From Ailanthus altissimus (Eukaryota; Streptophyta; Magnoliopsida; Sapindales; Simaroubaceae): 64,000 nucleotides of DNA. Under the pieces are notes generated by a model that was not told the origin of the DNA, ran no database searches, and saw only the letters and a list, made by a program, of their open reading frames with translations. The stretch is from assembly GCA_946807835.1 (NCBI GenBank), contig OX327691.1:756188-820187 (forward strand), in the 5' to 3' direction. Positions 11,463-23,498 of the stretch are shown here, one piece after another; the stretch's first letter is position 1, and each line of letters begins with the position of its first letter. The position numbers were made by a program, and so were the translations under genes.

Positions 11463-11630
11463 GAGGTGGTACCAGAGGTGCTCCCCAATGGTCTTAGAAC
11501 CCTATATGGTCCTGGGTTCGAGCCTCGGAAAGGCGAAAGAAAGGAGGGGGGACTCCGATATTCCTTTGAGTGGGCCCACCGAGTAGGGTAGACCCTATCC
11601 TGCTAGTAGAGGGGTGGGGGCTCATAAAAA
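11463..11630 (+). repeat. tRNA-derived SINE-like repeat, copy c (head to head with b)
   Basis: The + strand carries GGTGGTACCAGAGG, then a B-box-like GGGTTCGAGCC near 11513-11523 and the same body as copy b, ending in an A-run at 11625-11631. With copy b it forms a palindrome with arms 11297-11454 and 11466-11622 around an 11-base loop. The B box is closer to consensus than in copies a and b. Confidence 0.6.
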
Positions 11631-11631
11631 A

Positions 11632-11651
11632 AGGCGCATTTGGTACCACTT
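11632..11651 (-). repeat. SINE-like 5' end fragment, copy d
   Basis: On the minus strand this short piece reads AGCTCAAGTGGTACC, the same head as copy b. It sits between copy c and the inverted Tekay LTR. Confidence 0.4.
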
Positions 11652-11652
11652 G

Positions 11653-13650
11653 AGCTAAATTACATGAATTTCCATTTAAAGGTTATGAATAGAACAAGCC
11701 TTTGTTGAGAAACATAATCCATATATTAGAGAATGGACCAATTAGAAGAAATCTCATGGATTGCCAAGTTGGAAGTTCTAGTTAGTTCTTTGAACTATTC
11801 TAACTAGATAGTTACAAATGAACTAATTACATAATTAGTTTTTAACTAACGAAAAATTAGTAATTTTGAGTAAGTTGAAGGGCAAAATATTCAATTGAGG
11901 GAGCACTTTATATATGTTAGAAGTGTGTAGAATTTTCAAGTGATCAAAAAATAAACACTTAGAGCAAAAAGGAGAGCAAATTCGGGCAAAGTGAAGAGGT
12001 GCTGCTACAGTGAAATTTCAGTTTTTTTTTCATGATTTTTCATGTGTAATCAAGCTAAAATAAGGTTACATATGAATCCTTAAACTCAATTAAAGCCTCA
12101 ATTAGTGGAAATTCAAGAAAAAGAGGTAAGAAAAGCATTGTTTTATGAGTTTGATAAGTGAACTTTCAAGAATGCTCTAATTGACATTCTTATGTGTATT
12201 CTTGGCTTAAATTGAGTTGAATTCTAGTTTGGAGCTTGAAAGAGTCATCAATTTGAAGAAATTGGCAAGGTGAGAAATAGGGTTTTTGGTGATTTTGTTG
12301 TAGAGATTTCAATTGATTGTAATTAGGGCTTTAGAATGAAATTGGCATGATTTTGTTGTAATTGGAACAAGAAATTGAGAAAAGGAATGTGTTGGAACCT
12401 AGGGTGAAATTCTGCCACCTTAGGGAAGTTAGGAATTGAGTGGTGTTTTGATTGAATTGTTGTGTGTAAATGGTGCATATTGTAAATTGAATGTATATGG
12501 TTGATGGAAAAACCAAAAATGAAGAAAATAGGACATAATTGTCCATGTTGGAAAGGTGAAGGGCAATTATGTCCAACCAAGTTATAAGGTGTTCAATAAT
12601 TTTTAGGGCGCCGGATGATGAGTTAGTTTTGATTATGGCTCCGTAACTAAAATCGGGAAGTAGTATGCATCCGGGCTTTGTATGCTGATTAGGGCGTTTA
12701 GTAGTTAAATGAGATTCTAGCATTCGATTTAGTTCTAAATGTCATTTGTGGCGCGTAGGTAAAGATAACCGAGAGCATTAACGGGAGCAGAAATAGGGAG
12801 TGAAATTGAGCGCGGAGCGGTTGTGAGTGGAAATCTGCCATTTCTTTTACTTTGCGTTTATTATGTTTTCGCATAATAAATATGCATGTTTTATGAGCTT
12901 TTGATGCGTAACCATGATTTATGATCTTGATACATATTCATAGACATGCCTTTACATGTTCGAATTGAGAAATAGTTTTAAAATTTCTGCATTCGTTTTT
13001 AAGACCACTGGTACCCTCAGATTATAGTGGTGATGATTGTATTAGACTCGGCCGGTATATCCCGTGCACATGGGCAGGTCTTGGGGGTGTGTCACTAACT
13101 CCGGGAAGTCGGGATGTCGAGTCATGTGAGTCGCTCTATGTGTACAGGGTATTGTCTCGCTATATGCATGCGATGTAGGATTCCGATGCATAGCCAGTGA
13201 GATGTCTTGAGATGTCACTGTGGGTGCTGCTAGTTGAGGTGCCCCGTGACTTACTCACGTGTGCGGTGCTAGTCAAGTCGCTGCGTGGGTATAGAGCTTT
13301 AAGGTTACCATTGGTACAGTTTAGAAAGAAAATGCCCGAGCGAGGATTTTACTAGTTTTCGATTTACCGATAGCATTTATGCGTTTATATGCACATAGCA
13401 GTTATTATGTTATACAGATTCTGAATATAGTTTTTGAAAGATGTAGATAAAACCCGCTTGGCAAGATTTCAATAGCATATGATGTTAGAAACCATTTTAC
13501 AGTTTTACATCAGTTTTAGAAGCATGATTTCTGCATGAACTTTAGAATTTGCTATCTATACATAATGTTATTTTACTAAAATTTTATTTGCACTCACTGA
13601 GCTCCTTTAGCTCACCCGTTTTGTGTTTTATATTTTCTGAACCCCTTTTC
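11653..13650 (+). repeat. Tekay-type LTR fragment in inverted orientation
   Basis: Reverse complement of about 2 kb of the Tekay LTR. It is missing roughly 230 bp at the left and roughly 560 bp at the right, and it is closer in detail to the solo LTR at 33714-36493 than to its neighbour at 13651-15898. It abuts that neighbour to form a large inverted repeat with a loop of about 40 bp. Confidence 0.85.
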
Positions 13651-15898
13651 CATCAGCAGCTTGCGTTCCGAGACTTGCACCTGGGAAAGGGGTTTAAAAA
13701 CATAAAACATAAAACGGGTGAGCTAAAGGAGCTCAGTGAGTGAAAATGAGATTTCAATTACAAGAACATTATACAAAGATAGTAATTTCTAAAGTACATG
13801 CAAAAATTATGCTCCTAAAATGGATGTAAAACTGTAAAACGGTTTCTAATATCATATGCTAATGAAATCTTGCCGAGCGGGTTTTATCTACATCTTTGGA
13901 AAACAATATTCAGAATCTGTATAACATAATAACTGCTGTGTGCATATAAATGCATCAATGCTATCAGTAAATCAAAAACTAGTAAAATCTTCGTTCGGCT
14001 ATTTTCTTTTTAAACTGTACCAATGGTAACCCTAAAGCTCTATACCCACGCAGCGACTCAACTAGCACCGCATACGCGAGTAGGTCACGGGGCACCTCAA
14101 CTAGCAGCACCCACAGTGACATCTCAAGACATCTCACTGGCTACGCAACGGAATCCTACATCGCATGCATATAGCGAGACAATATCCCGTACACATAGAG
14201 CGACTCACATGACTCGACATCCCGACTTCCCGGAGTTAGTGACATACCCCCAAGACCTGGCCATGTGCACGGGATATACCGGCCGGGTCTAATACAATCA
14301 TCACACTAAAATCTAAGGGTACCAATGGCCTTAAAAACGAATGCATAAATTTTTAAACTGTTTCACAAATCGATCATGTAAAAGCATGTTTATGAATATA
14401 TCAAGATCATAAATCATGTTTATGCATCGAAAGCTCATAAAACATACATAGTCATTGTGCGAAAATATAATAACCGTAAAGTAAAAGAAATGGTAGATTT
14501 CCACTCACTACCGCTCTGCGCTCAATTTCGCGCCCAATTTTTGCTCCCGTTAACGCTCTCGGTTATGTTCACCTACACGCCATAAATGACATTTAGAACC
14601 AAATCGAATACTAGAATCTCATTTAACTACTAAATGCCCTAATCAGCATACAAAGCCCGGATGTAAACTACTTTTCGATTTTAGTTACGGAGCCATAATC
14701 GAAACTAACTCACCATCCGACACCCTGAAAATTATTGAACACCTTATAACTTGGTTGGACATAATTGCCCTTCACCTTTTCAACATGGACAATTATGTCC
14801 CATTTTCTTCATTTTTGGTTTTTCCATCAACCATATACATTCAATTCACAATATGCACCATTTACATACAACAATTCAATCAAAACACCACTCAATTCCT
14901 AACTTCCCTAAAGTGGCAGAATTTCACACTAGGTTCCAACACATTCATTTTCTCAATTTCTTGTTCCAATTACAACAAAATCATGCCAATTTCATTCGAA
15001 AGCCCTAATTGCAACCAATTGAATCTCTACAACAAAATCACCAAAAGACCCTAATTCTCACCTTGTCAATTTCTTCAAATTGATGACTCCTTCAAGCTCC
15101 ACACTAGAATTCAACTCAATCTAAGCCAAGAATACACATAAGAACATCAATTAAAGCATTCTTGAAATCTCACTTATCAAACTCATAAAAAAATGATTTT
15201 CTTACCTCGTTTTCTGAAATTTCCACTAATAGACACTTCAATTGAGCTTAGGGATTGGTTTGTAACCTTATTTTGGCTTTATTACACATGAAAATTCATG
15301 AAAACAAAACTTGAAAGGTCATTGTAGCAGCCCTTCTTTCCAAGCTCGAATTTTCTCTCTTTTGTTCTAAGTGTTTACTTTTGATCTTCTTCAAAATTCT
15401 ACACACTTCCAACCTATTTATAGTCCTCCCTCAATTTACCATTTTACCCTTCAACTTTCTCAAAATTACTAATTTGCCATTAGTTGAAAACTAATTATGT
15501 AATTAGTTCATTTGTAACTATCTAGTTGGAATAGTCCAAAGAACTAACTAGAACTTCTAACTTGGCAATCCATGAGATTTCTTCTAATTGGTCCATTCTC
15601 TAATATATGGATTATGTTTCTCAACAAAGGCTTGTTCCATTCATAACCCTTAAATGAAAATTCATGTAGTAAATTAGAATTTTCTTTTCCAAGCCAATAG
15701 AGAAAATTTCTAAAAATATTCTAGGATCTTCCGGCGCACCGATCGAGTGTGAAATTACCAAATTACGTCTAATATCTCTCACGTGCACTATAAAGGGAAT
15801 ATTTCTAATAAGGTTAAAATTGAGTAACCCTACGGTGTCTTATTTGTTCTATACCGAAATCTAGGCGCCAATGCTACTAATAGGGATTGCATATTACA
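13651..15898 (-). repeat. Tekay element 3' LTR, truncated
   Basis: Aligns with 21247-23498 and closes at ATATTACA (15891-15898). About 520 bp at the low-coordinate end (equal to 20725-21246) are missing, removed at the inverted junction. Confidence 0.88.
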
Positions 15899-15915
15899 AT
15901 TTCACCCCTCCTTAA
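15899..15915 (-). other. Polypurine tract of Tekay element
   Basis: Minus strand AAGGAGGGGTGAAAT directly precedes the 3' LTR; this is the plus-strand primer site. Confidence 0.75.
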
Positions 15916-15943
15916 AAAATTTTGTCCTCGAAATTTAAATCAT

Positions 15944-17281
15944 ACCTATCTCAAAGAGGTGAGGATGTTGCACTCGCATCTGATCTTCACGTTCCTACGT
16001 GGCTTCTTCTACCCCATGGTTCATCCATAACACCTTAACTAAGGGAATGCTTTTGTTACGAAGGACTTGTTCTTTCCGGTCTAGGATTTGCACAGGCTTC
16101 TCTTTGTAGGTCAAGTTCTCGTTCAATTCTACTAATTGTTCCCTTAGGATGTGTGAAAGATCTGCTATATACTTGCGAAGCATGGAAACATGAAACACAT
16201 CATGGATTCTAGCCAGATCTTCGGGTAACCGTAGACGATATGCCACCTTTCCAACTCTTTCAACTATCTCGTACGGTCCAATATATCGGGGACTCAGCTT
16301 TCCTCGCTTCCCGAATCTTAGTACTCCTTTCCATGGTGATATCTTCAGAAAGACCTTATCACCGATCTCAAACTCCAAGTCTCTTCTTCTGTTATCTGCA
16401 TAACTTTTCTGTCTATCATTAGCTGTTTCCAATCTCTGCCTGATAAGTTGAATCTTTTCCAAAGTAATTTGGACAATTTCTGGGCCGATCAGCTTCCTTT
16501 TACCTACCTCATCCCAACAAACTGGAGTTCTGCACTTTCTTTCGTACAATACTTCATATGGTGCCATTCCGATGCTAGTCTGGTAGCTATTATTGTAGGC
16601 GAACTCCATTAGCGGCAGATGAGTATCCCAACTTTCCTTAAACTCCATAACACACGCTCTAAGCATATCTTCAAGTGTCTGAATTGTCCGTTCCGACTGA
16701 CCATCCGTCTGAGGATGAAAGGTAGTACTGAAACTCAATTTTGTACCTAGAGCTTTCTGTAAACTGGGCCAAAATCGAGAAGTGAACCGTGGATACCTGT
16801 CTGACACAATGGATATGGGAACTTTATGGAGTCGTACCACCTCATCTATGTACAACTGGGCCAATTTATCCAAAGAACAACTGCTTCTAATGGGTAGGAA
16901 GTGGGCAGATTTCGTCAGTCTATCAACAATCACCCATATAGCGTCATTGCCTCTCTGGCTACGCGAAAGTCCTACCACGAAATCCATCGTTATTCTTTTC
17001 CATTTCCACTCCGGAATCAGAAGGGGTTGCAAGAGCCCTGCAGGTTTCTGATGCTCCGCTTTTACTTATTGGCAAGTTAGGCATCTCGAGACAAATTCAG
17101 CTATATCTTTCTTCATGCCCTTCCACCAGTAATGCTCTTTTAGGGTACGGTACATCTTTGTGCTCCCCGGATGCATAACATACGCAGAAGAATGAGCTTC
17201 TTCCATAATCTCTTTTCTTAACTCATTTACATCCGGAACACATAACCTCCGACCCAAGGTTACTACACCATCCTCGGTCAC
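15944..17281 (-). pseudogene. Tekay integrase with chromodomain
   Basis: A zinc-binding region (His in EEAH and MHPG, Cys in CLTC) lies in 17066-17281 and ends at a TAA where a glutamine is expected. The frame 15995-17032 carries the catalytic core: Asp in TMDFVVGL, Asp in IVSDRYPRF and Glu in GQSERTIQTLED, all three present. Then follow the GPY/F-type motif YIGPYEIVERVGKVAYRLRL and a chromodomain-like tail. A TAG replaces the tryptophan before the last 15 or so residues, so the chromodomain end is cut. These domains insert the cDNA and direct it to chromatin marks in the family. Here the protein would be split in two and shortened. Confidence 0.9.
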
Positions 17282-18885
17282 TGAAAGATCCTTTCGCTGC
17301 CCGGACTCGATTTCACCCTTTAATTTAACTACTTGTGGATCTTGAGTCTATAGTTCTTTGATCCGATGAACCAGTATTGGACGGACTTGAAATGTGGCTA
17401 ATAATGCTCCCGAATCTGACAATTCTAATTTTACACCTAAAGACCTCAATTCTATCAACATCGATAGATATGCGACCTTCAAGTGAGCTATTGAACCGAC
17501 AGGCTTTCTGCTGAGAGCATCTGCTACCACGCTAGCTTTTCCTGGATGGTACTCCAAGGTGCACTCATAATCTTTAATAAGCTCCAGCCACCTTCTCTGC
17601 CTCATATTCAATTCTTTCTGAGTGAACAAGTACTGCAGGCTCTTATGATCCATAAAGATCTTGCAAGGAACCTTATACAAATAATGCCTCAAAATTCTTA
17701 AAGCAAAAACTACTGTAGCTAGTTCTAGGTTATGTGTAGGATAATTCTGTTCATGCTTCTTTAATTGTCTGGAAGCATAGGCTATTACTTTCTCCTTCTG
17801 CATTAGCACACAACCTAGACCTTGCCTGGAAGCATCACAATATATGGTAAAACCGTCATTCCCCGACGGAAGTGTAAGCACAAGGGTCGAAGTTAACCTT
17901 CGCTTTAGCTCTTCGAAGCTCTGCTGGCATGCTTCCGACCATACAAACTTCTCTTCTTTCCGGGTTAACTTAGTCAGAGGAGCGACTATCCTTGAGAATC
18001 CCTCTACAAACTTCCTATAATATCTGGCCAAACCCAAGAAACTACGGATCTCTGTCACGTTCGTGGGTTGTCTCCAATTCACTATTGCTTCAATCTTCTA
18101 GGGATCTACTGCTACCCCTTCTGCAGAGATTACATGCCCCAAAAATGCAACTCTATCTAGCCAAAATTGACATTTACTAAGTTTAGCATACAACCGATGC
18201 TCCCTTAAGGTATGCAAAACTATCCTCAAATATTCTGTATGCTCTTTCTCACTGCTTGAATAAACCAATATATCATCAATAAATACTATCACAAACCGAT
18301 CTAAATATGATCTAAAAACTCTATTCATAAGATCCATAAAAGTAGCTGGGGCATTAATCAGCCCAAAAGGCAAAATCAAAAATTCATAATGCCCATATCG
18401 GGTCCTAAAGGCCGTCTTAGGAACATCTTCCTCCTGGATCTTCAGTTGATGATAGCCTGACCTCAGATCTATCTTGGAAAATACTCTGGCTCCTTGCAGC
18501 TGATTAAACAAATCATTAATTCTCGGAAGTGGATATTGATTACGCACCGTTACTTTATTCAGCTCCTGGTAATCAATGCACAATCTCATGCTTCCGTCTT
18601 TCTTCTTCACAAACAAAATTAGTGCACCCCAAGGAGAAGTACTAGGTCTAATGAAACCCTTATTCACCAACTCTTCCAACTGAACCTTCAGTTCTTTCAA
18701 TTCAGAAGGAGCCATTCTGTAGGGTGCTTTAGAAATTGGTTGTGTTCCAGGGGCTACTTCTATTTTAAACTCTATCTCTCTATCCGGAGGCAATCCCAGA
18801 AGACCCTCGGGGAATACATCTGGAAACTCTCTCACCACCGAAATATCCTCCAATTTCGTTCCACCGACTCTTACGTCTATGGCAT
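17282..18885 (-). pseudogene. Tekay reverse transcriptase and RNase H
   Basis: [22 protein letters not shown] opens the domain near 18830. The catalytic motif FIDDILVYS is intact, as is [22 protein letters not shown] near 18100 (an expected glutamine codon after EGVAVDP) separates RT from the connection and RNase H part. RNase H (17348-18082) keeps its acidic residues: [32 protein letters not shown] and [10 protein letters not shown] further TAG near 17348 (expected glutamine) cuts the link to integrase. The catalytic residues of both enzymes survive although the polyprotein is interrupted. Confidence 0.92.
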
Positions 18886-19330
18886 AGACTAAGTAACCCT
18901 GACATGACTTCCGAAGTATCTTTCTTGCCCTCATTACCGACACCATGCTGGCGGAAAGTGATTTCCGCACCCCACGAAAAATAACTTCCGTTCCGCTAGG
19001 GCTACATAATCTAACTTCTTTCCGGAAGCAATCCACTGAGGCTCGACATTTAGACAACCAATCCATCCTTAAAATCACATCAAACTCACTGATGGCCAAC
19101 ACAATCAAATCCGCCATAAACTCTTGGCTTTCAATACTGATTTTACTACTCCTATACACCGTTTCTGCTACAATGGAGTCTCCGGTAGGAAGAGACACTA
19201 CTACCGCGCCATCTAATAACTGGAGCGCTATACTAGCGTCTATAGCAAACTCCACAGAAATAAAAGAATGGGTCGCTTCAAGATCTATCAATACTTAAGC
19301 ATTTAGATCAAAAACTTACATTGTACCTGT
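18886..19330 (-). pseudogene. Tekay aspartic protease, active site degraded
   Basis: In frame with RT (frame 18098-19291). The active-site loop reads [10 protein letters not shown] where this lineage has a D-S/T-G-A loop, so Ser/Thr and Gly are both replaced and the enzyme should be dead. The following [15 protein letters not shown] stretch (normally LGMDWL) is typical of Tekay proteases. The catalytic loss is read from sequence; the family assignment rests on position and flanking motifs. Confidence 0.85.
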
Positions 19331-20590
19331 CACAACTTCTGGGGCCGCATCCGCCTCCTGTTGGGTCACCGCAAATACCCTAGCCTGGGTATGCGGTTTC
19401 ACTTGTGATCCACCGGATGATCCTCCTCGACCGGCGCCTCTACCAGGCTGCCTCGTTCCGCTCGATCTTCTGAATTGGGGACCTCATCGAATCTGCCCTC
19501 GACCGCCACTGGTTTGTCCCGGAGCTGGTGGTCTATCTTCTGGCTTGCTGCTAGCTCCATCATATGGGCAATCTCTCATGTAGTAACCCTCTTTCCCGCA
19601 CTTATAACACCCATTAGTCCCCTTCCTACAATCCCTCGAATGGGCCTTGCCACATCTATTACACACCAGAAAATTCTTCCAACTCTCCTTAGTGCTTCGG
19701 AATCCAGCGGATGGTTGCCGAACGGAAGCTTGGCTGGATTGAGCTCCTTGGCTTGGCTTTCGACTGCTAGACTATGACGATCTCTCCTCTGTTCGGGGGA
19801 ATTTACTCGGTCCTCCTTGAGAACTACCTGACCAGCCTCTTTTCTGACCCTGCTGTTTCAGTTTAGGGATGGCCGTCATACTTCTTTCAACCCGTGTTGC
19901 AGCTTCCACCAATGATCCATACTGAGTGTGGGCTGCCGATATTACATACGCCCTGATTCGTGGATTGAGACCCACTGCAAAACGGTTAGCCTTCTACTCT
20001 TCATTATCGGCTATAAATGGAACGGCACGAAGGAGCTCCAAAAACTTCTTCTCGTACTCTGCCACCGAGAGAGAGCCTTGTTCCAACTTGAAGAACTCTT
20101 CTATCTTCGCATCTTTATAACTTTTGGGGTAGAACTTATTCAGAAATTCCTCTTTGAAAAGCACCTAAGACACCCCATCGACGTTCCTCCTTTGCAAGGC
20201 CTTCCACCAATCTTTCGCTCCTTCTTTCAGTAGAAATGCAGAGTACACCACCATCTGCTCTTCCGTACATCCCATAACCTGAAAGTTTCTTCATTGTTCT
20301 CAAACCAAGATAGAGCTCTCACGGGATCTCCGGTTCCATCATAAGCCTTAGCGCCCAATTTCTTGGCGCGTTCAATAGACACTCCGGTCTCTTGCGGCTG
20401 TTGGATCGCCGCTGCTAGTATCTGGGCCATTTGAGCTATATTCACATTTCCACCCTCTAGCTCAGCGGGTTGAGATGATTCAGGAGGGGTCTGAAGCGTA
20501 GGAACATTTACTGACTCATTTCCCTGCTCCTCTTTAGGTGCAAAAGCCTCCGCAACTGCTCTCCTAGTACGTGGGCCTCCACGACAATTT
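19331..20590 (-). pseudogene. Tekay gag
   Basis: Pieces in order: an N-terminal region near 20445-20590 with a lost start codon; a capsid-like part with SWFENNEETFRLWD (20227-20445) and WWKALQRR; AEYEKKFLELLRAVPF; then GLNPRIRAYV (19772-19975); and a nucleocapsid with a zinc knuckle CYKCGKEGYYMRDC near 19580-19615. The knuckle histidine is tyrosine, a C-to-T type change that should spoil zinc binding. At least one frameshift near 20227-20290 and several stops occur. Confidence 0.85.
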
Positions 20591-20709
20591 AGTGATGCAA
20601 ATGATTATCAAATGCAAAGAATTCAACTTACTAAAATTAGAAAAATATGCATGCAATTTCAAGAATCTCATTCTAAAAATGAACTTTTAAATAAAACTTT
20701 AAAAACTGT
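20591..20709 (-). other. Short leader of Tekay element
   Basis: A/T-rich leader between gag and the primer site, with no coding signal. Confidence 0.5.
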
Positions 20710-20721
20710 GCTCTGATACCA
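20710..20721 (-). promoter_or_regulatory. Primer-binding site, initiator tRNA-Met
   Basis: Minus strand TGGTATCAGAGC, complementary to the 3' end of plant initiator tRNA-Met, three bases from the 5' LTR end at 20725. Confidence 0.9.
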
Positions 20722-20724
20722 CTT

Positions 20725-23498
20725 TAACGGGACCCGACCTGAGACCCTCTACTATAGATCTAGCGGCCCTGCCGGGCACCCTGACGGAAGTTCCTCCGAA
20801 CCTAACTGGGTATGTTGAGAAATTTCGCGAGGCGAACCCCTTTTTAATTCTTGTTACTACTAAGAAGATCTAGTAATATACATGAAAACGACATCTTAAT
20901 TTTAAAAACAAACGGACAGAGTTTCCCCTGTTTTTTGGAAATTCCATATAAACCTGCAAAGAAATTTCACTTCTAATTCCAACACATCTCAATTCTACCA
21001 ATTCGGACCTCCGGTCCTTTCCAAATCAAATCCAACACAACTCAATTATTTCGTTAAATTACAACATAAGCATAATCATACAAAGTAAAAACGATCATCA
21101 TAAACTGGAAATCTCTTCTTCTTGATTCAACACATACTTACAAATATGCATGCCTACAACTATTATGCATAAAGTAAAGAGTGCTATTAGCACATTTACA
21201 TGTACAAAAATAATCTTTGGATTCGGCCCACTACTCAGCAATAGGAGAATCAGCAGCTTGCATTCCGAGACCTGCACCTGGGAAAGGGGTTTAAAAACAT
21301 AAAACATAAAATGGGTGAGCTAAAGGAGCTCAGTGAGTGTAAATGAGATTTCAATTACAAGAACATTATACAAAGATAGCAATTTCTAAAGTACATGCAT
21401 AAATTATGCTCCTAAAACAGATGTAAAACTGTAAAACGGTTTCTAATATCATATGCTATTGAAATCTTGCCGAGCAGGTTTTATCTACATCTTTGGAAAA
21501 TTATATTCAGAATCTGTATAACATAATAACTACTGTGTGCATATAAATCCATAAATGCTATCGGTAAATCGAAAACTAGTAAAATCCTCGCTCGACCATT
21601 TTCTTTCTAAACTGTACCAATGGTAACCCTAAAGCTCTATACCCACGCAGCGACTCAACTAGCACCGCATACGTGAGTAGGTCACGGGGCACCTTAACTA
21701 GCAGCACCTATAGTGACATCTCAAGACATCTCACTGGCTACGCAACGGAATCCTACATCGCATGCATATAGCGAGACAATATCCCGTACACATAGAGTGA
21801 CTCACATGACTCGACATCCCGACTTCCCGGAGTTAGTGACACACCCCCAAGACCTGGCCATGTGCACGGGATATACCGGCCGGGTCTAATACAATCATCC
21901 CCATTATAATCTAAGGGTACCAATGGCCTTAAAAACGAATGCATAAATTTTAAAACTGTTTCACAAATCGATCATGTAAAAGCATGTCTATGAATATATC
22001 AAGATCATAAATCATGTTTATGCATCGAAAGCTCATAAAACATACATAGTCATTGTGCGAAAATATAATAACCGAAAAGTAAAAGAAATGGCAGATTTCC
22101 ACTCACTATCGCTCTGCGCTCAATTTCGCGCCCAATTTTTGCTCCCGTTAACGCTCTCGGTTATCTTCACCTACGCGCCATAAATGACATTTAGAACCAA
22201 ATCGAATACTAGAATCTCATTTAACTACTAAATGCCCTAATCGGCATACAAAGCCCGGATGTAAACTACTTTTCGATTTTAGTTACGGAGCCATAATCAA
22301 AACTAACTCACCATCCGACACCCTGAAAATTATTGAACACCTTATAACTTGGTTGGACATAATTGCCCTTCACCTTTCCAACATGGACAATTATGTCCCA
22401 TTTTCTTCATTTTTGGTTTTTCCATCAACCATATACATTCAATTCACAATATGCACCATTTACACACAACAATTCAATCAAAACACCACTCAATTTCTAA
22501 CTTCCCTAAAGTGGCAGAATTTCACCCTAAGTTCCAACACATTCCTTTTCTCAATTTCTTGTTCCAATTACAACAAAATCATGCCAATTTCATTCTAAAG
22601 CCCTAATTGCAACCAATTGAAATCTCTACAACAAAATCACCAAAAAAACCCTAATTCTCACCTTGTCAATTTCTTCAAATTGATAACTCCTTCAAGCTCC
22701 ACACTAGAATTCAACTCAATCTAAGCCAAGAATACACATAAGAACATCAATTAAAGCATTCTTGAAATCTCACTTATCAAACTCATAAAAAAATGCTTTT
22801 CTTACCTCGTTTTCTTAAATTTCCACTAATAGACACTTCAATTGAGCTTAGGGATTGGTTTGTAACCTTATTTTGGCTTTATTACACATGAAAATTCATG
22901 AAAACAAAACTTGAAAGGTCATTGTAGCAGCCCTTCTTTCCAAGCTCGAATTTTCTCTCTTTTGTTCTAAGTGTTTACTTTTGATCTTCTTCAAAATTCT
23001 ACACACTTCCAACCTATTTATAGTCCTCCCTCAATTTACCATTTTACCCTTCAACTTTCTCAAAATTACTAATTTGCCATTAGTTGAAAACTAATTATGT
23101 AATTAGTTCATTTGTAACTATCTAGTTGAAATAGTCCAAAGAACTAACTAGAACTTCTAACTTGGCAATCCATGAGATTTCTTCTAATTGGTCCATTCTC
23201 TAATATATGGATTATGTTTCTCAACAAAGGCTTGTTCCATTCATAACCATTAAATGGAAATTCATGTAGTAAATTAGAATTTTCTTTTCCAAGCCAATAG
23301 AGAAAAATTCTAAAAATATTCTAGGGTCGTCTGGCGAACCGATCGAGTGTGAAATTACCAAATTAGGTCTAATATCTCTCACGTGCACTATAAAGGGAAT
23401 ATTTCTAATAGGGTTAAAATCGAGTAACCCTACGGTGTCTTATTTGTTCTATACCAAAATCTAGGCGCCAATACTACTAATAGGGATTGGATATTACA
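20725..23498 (-). repeat. Tekay element 5' LTR, full length
   Basis: 2774 bp. The minus strand starts TGTAATATCC and ends in GTTA, where the solo LTR at 33714-36493 ends in GTCA, so the terminal CA has changed. The primer site follows directly. Frames of 81-85 aa within it recur in all Tekay LTRs and are shadows. Confidence 0.9.

Larger units (their letters stand above)
13651..23498 (-). mobile_element. Tekay/Del-type chromovirus (Ty3/gypsy), nearly complete
   Basis: Minus-strand order from right to left: 5' LTR 20725-23498, primer site 20710-20721, gag, protease, RT, RNase H, integrase with chromodomain, polypurine tract, 3' LTR 13651-15898 (truncated). The lineage call rests on the gag-pro-RT-RNH-INT order, the tRNA-Met primer site and the C-terminal chromodomain. 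Coding parts are mostly collinear and broken mainly by single stop codons, so this is a relatively young but dead copy. It inserted into an Athila LTR whose remainder starts at 23499; the other side of that target is lost in the inverted junction at 13650, so no target duplication can be checked. Confidence 0.9.

Noticed and set aside
11440..11530. Functional tRNA gene (A- and B-box-like sequences)
   Set aside because: No cloverleaf with an acceptor stem can be drawn; box spacing plus a long repeated body fits a SINE better.
13600..13720. Inverted repeat as a sequencing foldback artefact
   Set aside because: The arms come from different LTR variants, which a foldback cannot produce. An assembly error of another kind is not excluded.
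22349..22606. A recurring frame of about 85 aa (also at 12323, 14751 and 35343) that looks conserved
   Set aside because: It occurs at the same place in every Tekay LTR, in U3-like sequence. Its conservation is that of the repeat DNA, and it has no domain features.
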